A stretch of DNA of 64,000 nucleotides, taken from Acinetobacter pseudolwoffii (GTDB taxonomy: Bacteria; Pseudomonadota; Gammaproteobacteria; Pseudomonadales; Moraxellaceae). Shown piece after piece: positions 27,067 to 34,640 of this stretch. Location: contig NZ_PHRG01000002.1 in assembly GCF_002803605.1 (NCBI RefSeq), positions 372,001 to 436,000 on the forward strand, written 5' to 3'. The position numbers were made by a program, and so were the translations under genes. The notes under the pieces were generated by a model, which worked only from the letters and a program-made list of their open reading frames with translations, was not told where the DNA came from and did not search any database. Position 1 is the stretch's first letter, and each line of letters begins with the position of its first letter.

Positions 27067-29082
27067 TTATAGACCAGTTGTTTTAATTTTCAGATGCTGA
27101 ATCAGCACGCCATCAATGACTGCAGACCCAAAATTCTTACTTATACCATCAGTACTCTTAAATACGACTCCGGTTGAATTGACACCATCCTTGGCGCGCA
27201 GCAAATTTGTTCCTGAGATGCGCTCTGTAGTCCCTATTGAGATGCTGCTGTGAGTCGCATTACGCCCTTGATAAAGTGCGGCAGTATCTGTAGCATTATT
27301 TTTAATCGGTGTACCACAACTATAGACATTACAGGTAGAGCCTTTTAATTCAACTTCTCCTAGCCCGCCTCCATAATTCTGATAAATTTGATTATAAATA
27401 GCAGGAATATTGGGAATACGTGTCACTTCTAAAATAATATTATTGTTTTCTGAACCGACAACGAAAGGTTGGTACATATTACCAAGCACCAAGTTAATAT
27501 TTGGGCTATATAAATATAAGCCCTCAGAATCATGAAATATTGGAGCATCACTTCCATTCAAGGCAGGGGTCGGGACATTACCATCAAGTGTATCTGTTTT
27601 TGCTGCGGTACTGAGACGAATACCTTTACTGTTAAGATTACTATCGCTACTGCTTAGAGTTTCTGGTCGATCATTGGTATTCAGACGAACAATACTCGCC
27701 ATACCTAATGTTTGGCTGTAATTCTTATTGTCGGATTCTAAGGTTTGGAATAACCGAACTTGCGAGCCATTAAAACTCAGACCATTAGCAATAAATTGAG
27801 TTCTTAATCGATAATTTGTGTCAAGGCCTGAAGTCGGCCCACCTGTGATAGGATCTACAGTATTCGAGGAATTAAGCTCACGTGCAAAAATATCACTCCA
27901 GAAGCCCAGCTTGATATTATTATCACTTTCGACCCCTGCAATTGGACTTAATGGGGCTTCCAAAGCAATATAGCCCACATCTTTAGCAGTGTCCTTAAAC
28001 TGTTTGACGTTTTCAGTTCCTGCCCGAAATAACCAAGGATTATCTGCCGATCCCCAGCTAAAACCCTGATTACTGTATCGTGTGCTTAAAGAACCATCGC
28101 TTTTCGATAATGCTAGGCCATAAATAAATACATCAGCTTTAGTTCGTAAAGTGCTCACAGAACTTTTAGCAGCTTCAGTTTTAGCAGCCTGATCTGCTCT
28201 AGCAATGATTTCAGCCATAGCAGCACTATCTGCATCTTTCATCATTCCGGCTAAAGCAGCTTCAAATTTTTTATCATAATCTGCTTTAATTAATGCAAGA
28301 ATTCTTGCATCTACAATTGCTCCAATAATATTTTCCCTAGTACCAGACGTACTCCATTCAGTTGCAGGAATTGCTTTCGTCGCATCCTTACCATAAAGAA
28401 GGTCAATCATTTCCACTGTATTTGTTTTTGCCTTATCATTTAAACCAATTAGATTCCCCGGTGAGTGATCAAACATTGTTGTGCCATCATCGACTAGACT
28501 ATATTGAATTAAAGCGGGTTTACCGGCTCCATTATAATAATCATCACGACGTTGGTCATAATAGGCTTTCATAAAGTCAGTGTTATAATAATAATCAACT
28601 AATTCTTGCTTAAATGCGTCCCGGTTTGTTTGTGTATCATGAGTATTCTTAATCGTATTATAATTCGTATTATAAAAATTAGTTTTTAACGTATCATAGG
28701 CTTGCTGATACTCAGTTGCATAATTCTGCGTTCTTTCAACATGAAAAGCATTATCATATGTAGATTTATAAACTTTGTCGTATACACGCTGCCCAAGTTG
28801 GTTGTAATTTTCACCAGTCGGAATAATACGAATAAATCCTGTATCTGCTTTTCCGGGATCAGGAATCTTCCGCTCATAACTCGAGCCAGCCGAGATATCG
28901 TTAGGGCCTTGAAACACCATTTTAAAATCATCAAGTACCAGTGCAACACCCTCACCTGTGGTGTCAGAAAGAGAAGAGTCTGATAATTCCTGCATCGCAT
29001 GTGCAGAAGGCAACAGGCTGAAACCGATTGTCATCGCCAAATAACTTTTGCGAAATTTAAATATATCTTTTATCTGAGCCAT
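27067..29082 (-). CDS. Large exported protein, first gene of the operon, with divergent post-signal motif
   Basis: 671 residues. The signal peptide ends LLPSAHA, followed by MQELSDSSLSDTTGEGVALV, a divergent form of the shared motif with GEG in place of GQ. Residues about 95-200 are unusually rich in Tyr, Asn, Asp and Thr (for example YNTNYNTIKN and DYYYNTDFMKAYYDQRR), predicted helical, unlike the other three proteins. The C-terminal half is Gly/Ser/Asn-rich and beta-prone, with one cysteine pair (STCNVYSCG). AAAGGA precedes the ATG. It is the promoter-proximal gene; the 234-base gap to dcd must contain the operon promoter. Function unknown. Confidence 0.74.
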   Translation of the reverse strand: MAQIKDIFKFRKSYLAMTIGFSLLPSAHAMQELSDSSLSDTTGEGVALVLDDFKMVFQGPNDISAGSSYERKIPDPGKADTGFIRIIPTGENYNQLGQRVYDKVYKSTYDNAFHVERTQNYATEYQQAYDTLKTNFYNTNYNTIKNTHDTQTNRDAFKQELVDYYYNTDFMKAYYDQRRDDYYNGAGKPALIQYSLVDDGTTMFDHSPGNLIGLNDKAKTNTVEMIDLLYGKDATKAIPATEWSTSGTRENIIGAIVDARILALIKADYDKKFEAALAGMMKDADSAAMAEIIARADQAAKTEAAKSSVSTLRTKADVFIYGLALSKSDGSLSTRYSNQGFSWGSADNPWLFRAGTENVKQFKDTAKDVGYIALEAPLSPIAGVESDNNIKLGFWSDIFARELNSSNTVDPITGGPTSGLDTNYRLRTQFIANGLSFNGSQVRLFQTLESDNKNYSQTLGMASIVRLNTNDRPETLSSSDSNLNSKGIRLSTAAKTDTLDGNVPTPALNGSDAPIFHDSEGLYLYSPNINLVLGNMYQPFVVGSENNNIILEVTRIPNIPAIYNQIYQNYGGGLGEVELKGSTCNVYSCGTPIKNNATDTAALYQGRNATHSSISIGTTERISGTNLLRAKDGVNSTGVVFKSTDGISKNFGSAVIDGVLIQHLKIKTTGL

Positions 29083-29265
29083 CTCACTCTTTCCTTTTTA
29101 TTCGATGCTCCGCACCTTATGCTTCAGCTTCCCAGCCGCCAATCTTTGCTTTTTTATAATGCATTGCATCTTTTTTATGGTTATGCGGAATCCATTATGC
29201 TGATTTTTAATACAGATGCCAAAGCCAATTAGGCGAAAAATAGCAGTTTCCGATGAATGAAAATC

Positions 29266-29296
29266 TCAAAAAAATAAACGGGACATAAAGTCCCGT
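29266..29296 (-). terminator. Terminator of dcd
   Basis: On the minus strand, stem ACGGGAC / GTCCCGT with a five-base loop is followed by a T-rich run, about 20 bases after the dcd stop codon. Confidence 0.8.
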
Positions 29297-29316
29297 CATT
29301 CAACACCTTAAAGCAA

Positions 29317-29886
29317 TCAGGTCTTCGGCAAAGTAACGCCTGTCTGGCCTTGATATTTACCACCACGATCTTTATATGAGGTTTCACAGACTTCATCAGA
29401 TTCAAAAAACAGCATTTGCGCTACACCTTCACCTGCATAAATACGCGCAGGAAGATTAGTAGTATTTGAAAACTCTAAAGTGACGTGTCCTTCCCACTCT
29501 GGCTCAAGCGGAGTCACGTTAACAATGATGCCACAACGCGCATAAGTAGACTTGCCCAAGCATACGGTCAAGACATTACGTGGAATGCGGAAATATTCAA
29601 TCGTACGCGCCAAAGCAAACGAGTTAGGCGGAATGATACAAACATCCGACTCGATATCAATAAAGCTGCGTTCATCAAAGTTTTTCGGATCGACAATTGC
29701 AGAATGCACATTGGTGAATACTTTAAATTCACGTGCACAACGCACGTCATAACCGTAGCTGGATACGCCATACGAAATCAGCTTTTGACCATTTTCATCC
29801 AAACGTACCTGGTTTTCTGCATACGGTTCAATCATGCCGTGTTTTTCGCTCATTTCGCGAATCCAACGATCAGACTTAATTGCCAT
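29317..29886 (-). CDS. dcd: dCTP deaminase
   Basis: 189 residues, the usual length. It deaminates dCTP to dUTP, feeding dTMP synthesis through dUTPase. The trimeric dUTPase-like fold is recognised by [29 protein letters not shown], the catalytic Glu in HVTLEFSN and [14 protein letters not shown]. The C-terminal lid [12 protein letters not shown] is complete. It is a single gene ended by its own terminator and followed by the exported-protein operon on the same strand. Confidence 0.97.
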   Translation of the reverse strand: MAIKSDRWIREMSEKHGMIEPYAENQVRLDENGQKLISYGVSSYGYDVRCAREFKVFTNVHSAIVDPKNFDERSFIDIESDVCIIPPNSFALARTIEYFRIPRNVLTVCLGKSTYARCGIIVNVTPLEPEWEGHVTLEFSNTTNLPARIYAGEGVAQMLFFESDEVCETSYKDRGGKYQGQTGVTLPKT

Positions 29887-29984
29887 TGATATAATCCAAA
29901 AATCTTAAGAACAAGTTATTGCGACGTACTTTAACTGAAATTGACACTAATGAAAATAAGTGAAAGGCTTAGAGCTCAAGTTAC

Positions 29985-30009
29985 CAAAAAACTGCTGATC
30001 GAGATCAGC
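29985..30009 (-). terminator. Terminator of the first LysE-type gene
   Basis: On the minus strand, stem GCTGATC / GATCAGC with a two-base loop begins right at the stop codon and is followed by AG and six T. Confidence 0.7.
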
Positions 30010-30603
30010 TTATAAACTTAAAAGTGCAGAATAGCTTAAAGGAATGGAAAAGCTCATTAATACCAGCGAAGCCGTTTTCTGCAGGTTTTTCTGATTGAGC
30101 CAGCGACTGTTTTTTCTGGCCAGTATTGAGCCGAGGAAAGTCCAGAAGAATGCAATCGGAATCAGCAAAACCAGGAATACTAACATATGAGTCACATAGT
30201 GCTGACTGCTTTTCCAGACAATCACCGGAAAGATCGCTGAAGCAAATAAAAGTGCTTTAGGATTTAACAAGGTTGCCAGAAATAGTTCTCGTGCACGAAT
30301 CGAGACATTTTCAAAATTTTCACTGAGTTCTGCCGTGCGCCATAATTTCACAGCCAGAAAAAGGATATAGCCGGCACTAAACAGCTTGAGAATGGTCGGC
30401 AAAAGCGGAAGATGAACGGAAATTTTTCCGATCAGAATGCCCCAAAAGCTAATGGCAATCAGATAGCCAAAGGCTTCAGCAGGAATTAAACGAAATGTTT
30501 TTTTAAATCCGACCTGTATGCCTGAAGATGCCAATAAGGTATTGGTTGGGCCTGGTGTTAAAAGAATGGTTGCCACTAAACCAATAAAAAACCATGAAAT
30601 CAT
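30010..30603 (-). CDS. LysE/RhtB family amino-acid exporter
   Basis: 197 residues from the ATG at 30603, preceded by GAGG seven bases upstream; the frame stays open to an ATG at 30633. About six hydrophobic segments are seen. The family signature is near the N-terminus (LTPGPTNTLLASSGIQVG) and TLLNPKALLFASAIFP follows the central loop. Proteins of this family export amino acids such as lysine, homoserine or threonine from the cytoplasm. The substrate cannot be assigned. It is a single-gene unit between dcd and mrp. Confidence 0.82.
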   Translation of the reverse strand: MISWFFIGLVATILLTPGPTNTLLASSGIQVGFKKTFRLIPAEAFGYLIAISFWGILIGKISVHLPLLPTILKLFSAGYILFLAVKLWRTAELSENFENVSIRARELFLATLLNPKALLFASAIFPVIVWKSSQHYVTHMLVFLVLLIPIAFFWTFLGSILARKNSRWLNQKNLQKTASLVLMSFSIPLSYSALLSL

Positions 30604-30811
30604 AGTTTGACCTCGCTCTAATCCGCGTAGCATAGAATAGTTCGGTCAATGCTGCAAAAAAATAATTGTAAGAGAACATATAATCAGAATTCACACTGGA
30701 TTAAATCAATTTAATTCAATCACTTGAAATCATTTTGGGAACCAATACGCAACAGTCATTTCAGTCAATTTTCTTAATTTAAAGCTGTTTATTTCCGTGA
30801 ATTATTAATAA

Positions 30812-30840
30812 AAAAGCCCTAACTTGAATTAGGGCTTAAA
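30812..30840 (-). terminator. Terminator of mrp
   Basis: Stem AAGCCCTAA / TTAGGGCTT with a six-base loop, followed on the minus strand by a T run. Confidence 0.82.
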
Positions 30841-30868
30841 TATGTGAACTCTCTATTTAATGGGTCAA

Positions 30869-32128
30869 TTAGAAAATTCGGCTCTGATCTTTTTCGGCCT
30901 TAGGTAGCTGCGCTGCAATTTTTTCTGCAATCAGCATATAGCTTTCGGCTGCATCATCTCCGGCAATGACTGAAGGTGTGCCAGCATCGGCATTTTCACG
31001 AATTTCAGCATCTAAAGGTAAGCGACCCAATAATGGAATATGATATTGCTCAGACAGTTTATCTCCACCGCCTGTGCCAAAAATCTGTTCTTCAAAACCA
31101 CAATTTGAACAGATATGGGTCGACATATTTTCAATCACGCCCATGATCGGAATTTGCACACGGTTAAACAGTTCAATGCCTTTGGTCGCATCGAGTAGGG
31201 CCACGTTTTGTGGTGTGGTGACAATCACTGCCCCGGTTACCGGAATGCGCTGTGCCAACGTCAACTGGATATCCCCTGTACCGGGTGGCATATCAATCAT
31301 CAGAACATCAAGATCTGGCCATAAGGTCTGGTTAAATAATTGCATCAATGCACCGGTGGCTTTCGGTCCACGCCAAGCCACTGGAGTATTGTGATCACCA
31401 GTTAAATGGCCAATCGATAACACTGCCATTCCATAGGCTTCGATAGGGACAAACTGTTCCGCTTCGATCATCGGCGTTTTGCCGGCATTGCCGAGCATGG
31501 TCGGAATACTTGGACCGTAAATATCAGCATCCAGTACGCCTACGCGCAGGCCTAATTTTTGTAAAGCCAAGGCCAGATTGACAGTCGTGGTCGATTTACC
31601 TACGCCACCTTTGCCAGATGACACCAGAATCACATTTTGAATACGTGGGTGTTTCGGTACATCACGCTGTTGCGGCGCAGCTTTTTGAATCGGTGGATTA
31701 TTCGGGTCAGCTTCTTCTGTTTTTGCAGGCTGTGCTGACGCATCCACCACAGGGGGAAGATTGGGTTTTGCTTCCGCTTTAGGCTCGCTTGAACAGTTTT
31801 CACCTTTGGCATGCTTATGCCCGCAACCCCCTTCTTTCTTATGTCCAGTTTTCTGCTGAATCACATGCATATTCAGTTCTTGAATACCACATTTTTGCAA
31901 AGCTTCCGCCAGTTCATCATGAATCTGTTGCAGCTGCGCTTTTTCTTCTGGATAGGTATTCAAAGTGATTTGCAGAATCTCACCCTGTACATTGACCTGA
32001 GTAATACGCTGTTTGAGCGGATCATTTGAATTTGGCAACAGATAGTTTTGCAGTACGTTTTGCACAGCTTCTTCGTTCACCTCCTTGGAAGGCGAAAAAA
32101 CCGATTTAAGCGAAGAAAGCCAAGACAT
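30869..32128 (-). CDS. mrp: Mrp/NBP35-type P-loop iron-sulfur cluster carrier
   Basis: 419 residues. An N-terminal MIP18/DUF59-like domain (about 15-95) is joined by a Pro/Ala/Lys-rich linker to the ATPase domain, which has the deviant Walker A SSGKGGVGKST, IYGPSIPTMLG and MIDMPPGTGD. The CxxC cluster site is in HICSNCGF. A His/Cys segment (KKEGGCGHKHAKGENC) lies in the linker and could bind metal, which is not typical of E. coli Mrp. Proteins of this family bind and transfer 4Fe-4S clusters to target enzymes in the cytoplasm. It is monocistronic. Confidence 0.93.
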   Translation of the reverse strand: MSWLSSLKSVFSPSKEVNEEAVQNVLQNYLLPNSNDPLKQRITQVNVQGEILQITLNTYPEEKAQLQQIHDELAEALQKCGIQELNMHVIQQKTGHKKEGGCGHKHAKGENCSSEPKAEAKPNLPPVVDASAQPAKTEEADPNNPPIQKAAPQQRDVPKHPRIQNVILVSSGKGGVGKSTTTVNLALALQKLGLRVGVLDADIYGPSIPTMLGNAGKTPMIEAEQFVPIEAYGMAVLSIGHLTGDHNTPVAWRGPKATGALMQLFNQTLWPDLDVLMIDMPPGTGDIQLTLAQRIPVTGAVIVTTPQNVALLDATKGIELFNRVQIPIMGVIENMSTHICSNCGFEEQIFGTGGGDKLSEQYHIPLLGRLPLDAEIRENADAGTPSVIAGDDAAESYMLIAEKIAAQLPKAEKDQSRIF

Positions 32129-32356
32129 AGGTTACTCCAAAAATGTAGATCGACATCTGAATCGCTTAGTTTAACGGGGTTTTAGGCGAAGGTTAAGCAC
32201 TGTATTGGAGAAGATGAAACAGATATCTTCAATTTCCAACCATTTTACTCGGTTTTGTGAAATATTTTATGGAATCTTGGTGAATAGAAATAATAGAAAG
32301 AAAAGAGAGATGGACTATTTTGATGTAATAAATTTTTTTTATTTATCTCGAGCGTG

Positions 32357-32394
32357 TTAAGCCACTTTAACCTTCTATGATTAAAGTGGCTTAA
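32357..32394 (-). other. Perfect 14-bp hairpin after the hydrophilin-like gene
   Basis: TTAAGCCACTTTAA pairs perfectly with TTAAAGTGGCTTAA across a ten-base loop, 10 bases beyond the stop codon. No T run follows on the minus strand until some 20 bases later, so it may be a transcript-stabilising 3' structure or a non-canonical terminator. Confidence 0.6.
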
Positions 32395-32404
32395 CGATCA
32401 CAGA

Positions 32405-33235
32405 CTATTTATGATTTTTATTGTTTTCAGATTTGTCCTTTTGATCCTTGGTATTTTTATCCTGATCTTGTTTCGATTCGTCCTTTTTGGACTGAGAGTC
32501 GCTTTCTGAATCTGTATCTTTGGCATCTTGCTGCTGATCAGAATCACTTTCCTTCGATTGATTATCTTTCATTTTATTCATCGTATCAGTTGCCATCTGT
32601 TTCAGCTCAGCGAACTTAACCGAGGCTTCGCTGAATAAGTCTGTGATTTTCTGTCTGGTATCTTCAAACTTATGCATGGCTTCATCTTTTAAATTTGCCA
32701 TACCTGCCTGCTGATCGTTCTGACCATCTTTAGCATGCTGTTTATCTGACTTGTTAGATGATTTATCTTGAGAGGCATGATCCGCTTTAGCCTTTTTCGC
32801 ATCATCTGAACTTTGCTCAGTATTTTGCTGGTGGTCAGATTTTCCTTGTTTCAGCTCATTCAGAAGCTTTTCACCTTTTTGCAATAGCTCTTCACCAATC
32901 GCTATCGCTTTGGCTTTTAAGTCATCCATCTTAAAGCTTTCAGTTTTGTTATCTGATTGCTCATTTTTCGAATCATCTTTTTGATCAGATGGCTGCTCTT
33001 TAGAGGCTTTATCCTTCGATTCCGAGTCAGCACCTGTATCTTTAGAGTTTTGTTTACTATCAGAATTTTCATCAGTCTGGTGTGGCTTTGTGTCTTGTGT
33101 ATCATGCGACTGATTGTGCTTCTGGTCATTCTGGTTTTGCTTTTGCTCTTCTTTGGCTTTCTGATTTAATTGTTTCTCATGTTGTTCTTTGTCTTGATTT
33201 TGCTTTGAACTATTGCTCTGGTTCTGCTGAGTCAT
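32405..33235 (-). CDS. Hydrophilin/LEA-like intrinsically disordered protein
   Basis: 276 residues, almost entirely Gln, Lys, Asp, Ser, Asn, Glu and Thr, with no Cys, Trp or Tyr. The N-terminal 100 residues and the C-terminal 50 are low complexity. Two amphipathic, probably helical islands interrupt this: about 101-130 (KAIAIGEELLQKGEKLLNEL) and about 179-224 (KITDLFSEASVKFAELKQMA). This composition matches hydrophilins; A. baumannii hydrophilins DtpA and DtpB protect against desiccation. Membership is inferred from composition, not alignment. The ATG is preceded by TAAGGAGGT at 33242-33250, an ideal Shine-Dalgarno, indicating high expression. No signal peptide is visible, so it should be cytoplasmic. 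Confidence 0.75.
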   Translation of the reverse strand: MTQQNQSNSSKQNQDKEQHEKQLNQKAKEEQKQNQNDQKHNQSHDTQDTKPHQTDENSDSKQNSKDTGADSESKDKASKEQPSDQKDDSKNEQSDNKTESFKMDDLKAKAIAIGEELLQKGEKLLNELKQGKSDHQQNTEQSSDDAKKAKADHASQDKSSNKSDKQHAKDGQNDQQAGMANLKDEAMHKFEDTRQKITDLFSEASVKFAELKQMATDTMNKMKDNQSKESDSDQQQDAKDTDSESDSQSKKDESKQDQDKNTKDQKDKSENNKNHK

Positions 33236-33611
33236 GAGGTAACCTCCTTAGGCATATCATATAAACAATCAGCCATTTTTTAGCACAAAGCGTGGGGCAA
33301 ATCGGGCGCAGTAAGCAAACTGCAACAAAGCCTGTACATGTTGTTGCTATTGTTTGCAGTCTGTAGCATGAGCTGCGCCCAATCAGTATTGCAAAGATCA
33401 ATAATCCAACTCTTTTGGATTCTGGCGATTCAAGTCCATCGATTACTTGGGGTTTCGACAAAGTCTGGCTTGGTAAGCCTGTCAGCACATTTTCTTTGGC
33501 TGCCCAATTCAAATGCCGTCATAGCATAATGTCCAAAGCCAAAGAGTCAGTGTTGCCAATTCACATCAGATGTTTATAGGATGCAAATGCATCAGGAGAT
33601 ATTATTTCAAG
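33236..33611. other. Intergenic stretch with a long imperfect hairpin
   Basis: About 375 bases without a credible gene. It contains the strong ribosome binding site of the hydrophilin-like gene at its left end and a structured element at 33304-33380: outer stem GGGCGCAG/CTGCGCCC, then GCAAAC/GTTTGC and GCAACAA/TTGTTGC around a 12-base loop. Short open frames exist on both strands but none has a matching ribosome binding site. Confidence 0.55.
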
Positions 33612-34415
33612 TCAGACACGCAAGGTGCTCATAAAGCTGACCGCAGAGAACAACCAGATCAACAGAATGAAGCTGCGTGCTTGATTGAAGTTGTCGACAT
33701 CTGTGCCATGTAGCATGTTATGACGGCTCATGGTCACATTCGAGCTTGAATCCATTTTATAGGCAGCAAGTTCAGCAAAATACGGATTCAGTTCAATCGC
33801 AATTTTAGACTTATGCCACAGGCTTTTAATTTCATTGCCTTTTAAACCCGGTACGATTTTATAGACATCGACAAACTTGGTGCCATTTTGCTTGAGGAAA
33901 CCTGCTTTGATCAGGATATCTGTCAAAATACCTTCGAGCTGCGCATAAACATTTGGAATACAACCGCTGTAAAAGCCAAGTTTGTACATTTTCAAGCTTT
34001 CAAGCAGCACCAAACGGCGCTTGGCTTTGATGTCTTCATCAATCTCTAAGGCATCAAAGGCTTTCAGCATTTCAGTCTGGAAATATTCGCTATTGATCAT
34101 ATCGAGTAGCTTAAATTGCTCAATATCTTCAAGCTGGTGAATGGCCGGCCAAAAATGCATCAAATTTAAAGCATCATTGGCAAACTTCGCGCCAATCGGT
34201 TGATCGAGCTGATCTGCCAGTACTTGGAAATAAGCATCTTGCGCGACTAAACCCGATAAGTTTTTGATTAAAAGTGTATGTTCATCTGCCGAGATGTCTT
34301 CAAGATAAGCTTCTGCATCTTTTAAAATCTGACTGCCCAACTGTTTTTGACTCGCTGCATTTTGTTTAATACGCGTGACAGGTTGGTCAAAATCAAAATC
34401 ATCTTCGTCAATCAT
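33612..34415 (-). CDS. Uncharacterised protein with HEPN-like C-terminal motif
   Basis: 267 residues, soluble apart from a hydrophobic C-terminus (FILLIWLFSAVSF). The N-terminus is acidic (MIDEDDFDFDQPVTRI). The C-terminal half is helical and contains SRHNMLHG (Arg231-x4-His236) followed by a helix of the form NFNQARSFILLIW. An R-x4-6-H motif before an apolar helix is the signature of HEPN RNase and nucleotide-binding domains, and the RHxxLHG form is common in several of them. HEPN assignment is inference from this motif. It is divergent from metG, with a 225-base gap, and stands alone on its strand. Confidence 0.55.
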   Translation of the reverse strand: MIDEDDFDFDQPVTRIKQNAASQKQLGSQILKDAEAYLEDISADEHTLLIKNLSGLVAQDAYFQVLADQLDQPIGAKFANDALNLMHFWPAIHQLEDIEQFKLLDMINSEYFQTEMLKAFDALEIDEDIKAKRRLVLLESLKMYKLGFYSGCIPNVYAQLEGILTDILIKAGFLKQNGTKFVDVYKIVPGLKGNEIKSLWHKSKIAIELNPYFAELAAYKMDSSSNVTMSRHNMLHGTDVDNFNQARSFILLIWLFSAVSFMSTLRV

Positions 34416-34640
34416 GGTTTTCTAGCTCAAAGCTTTTAGATCAATGGCCTATTATCACTGTTATTGGCAACGCAATATAGGGAAATCTACATTTCCAAGA
34501 CATTCTGTAAATACAAAGACCTTTCGACACGAATTCGCGGTGAAATGGAATTGATTCGCTTAAAGGATTGCTTTGTATTCGGACCTGCATCAGGTAAAAT
34601 CATCCACCTTGCATAATATACGAATGAGAGAGTCATATCC

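Noticed and set aside
22712..29082. The exported-protein operon as a bacteriocin or microcin cluster
   Set aside because: The proteins are far too large for peptide bacteriocins, carry Sec signals, and no peptidase-ABC exporter or immunity gene is adjacent; the leader likeness is kept only as an observation.
32212..32358. 48-residue plus-strand frame preceded by GGAG
   Set aside because: The GGAG is only three bases from the ATG, the sequence is unlike a known protein, and the stop falls inside the hairpin after the convergent gene.
33304..33380. The long hairpin as an integron attC site
   Set aside because: The typical GTTRRRY/RYYYAAC core sites are missing at the ends and no integrase or cassette array is nearby.
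33210..33512. 100-residue frame on the minus strand in the same gap
   Set aside because: It overlaps the well-supported hydrophilin-like gene start, lacks a ribosome binding site, and its composition is not protein-like.
33338..33529. Open frame on the plus strand with a signal-peptide-like start (LLLLFAVCSMSCAQS)
   Set aside because: It overlaps the large hairpin at 33304-33380, has no ribosome binding site and no protein-like sequence after the first 15 residues.
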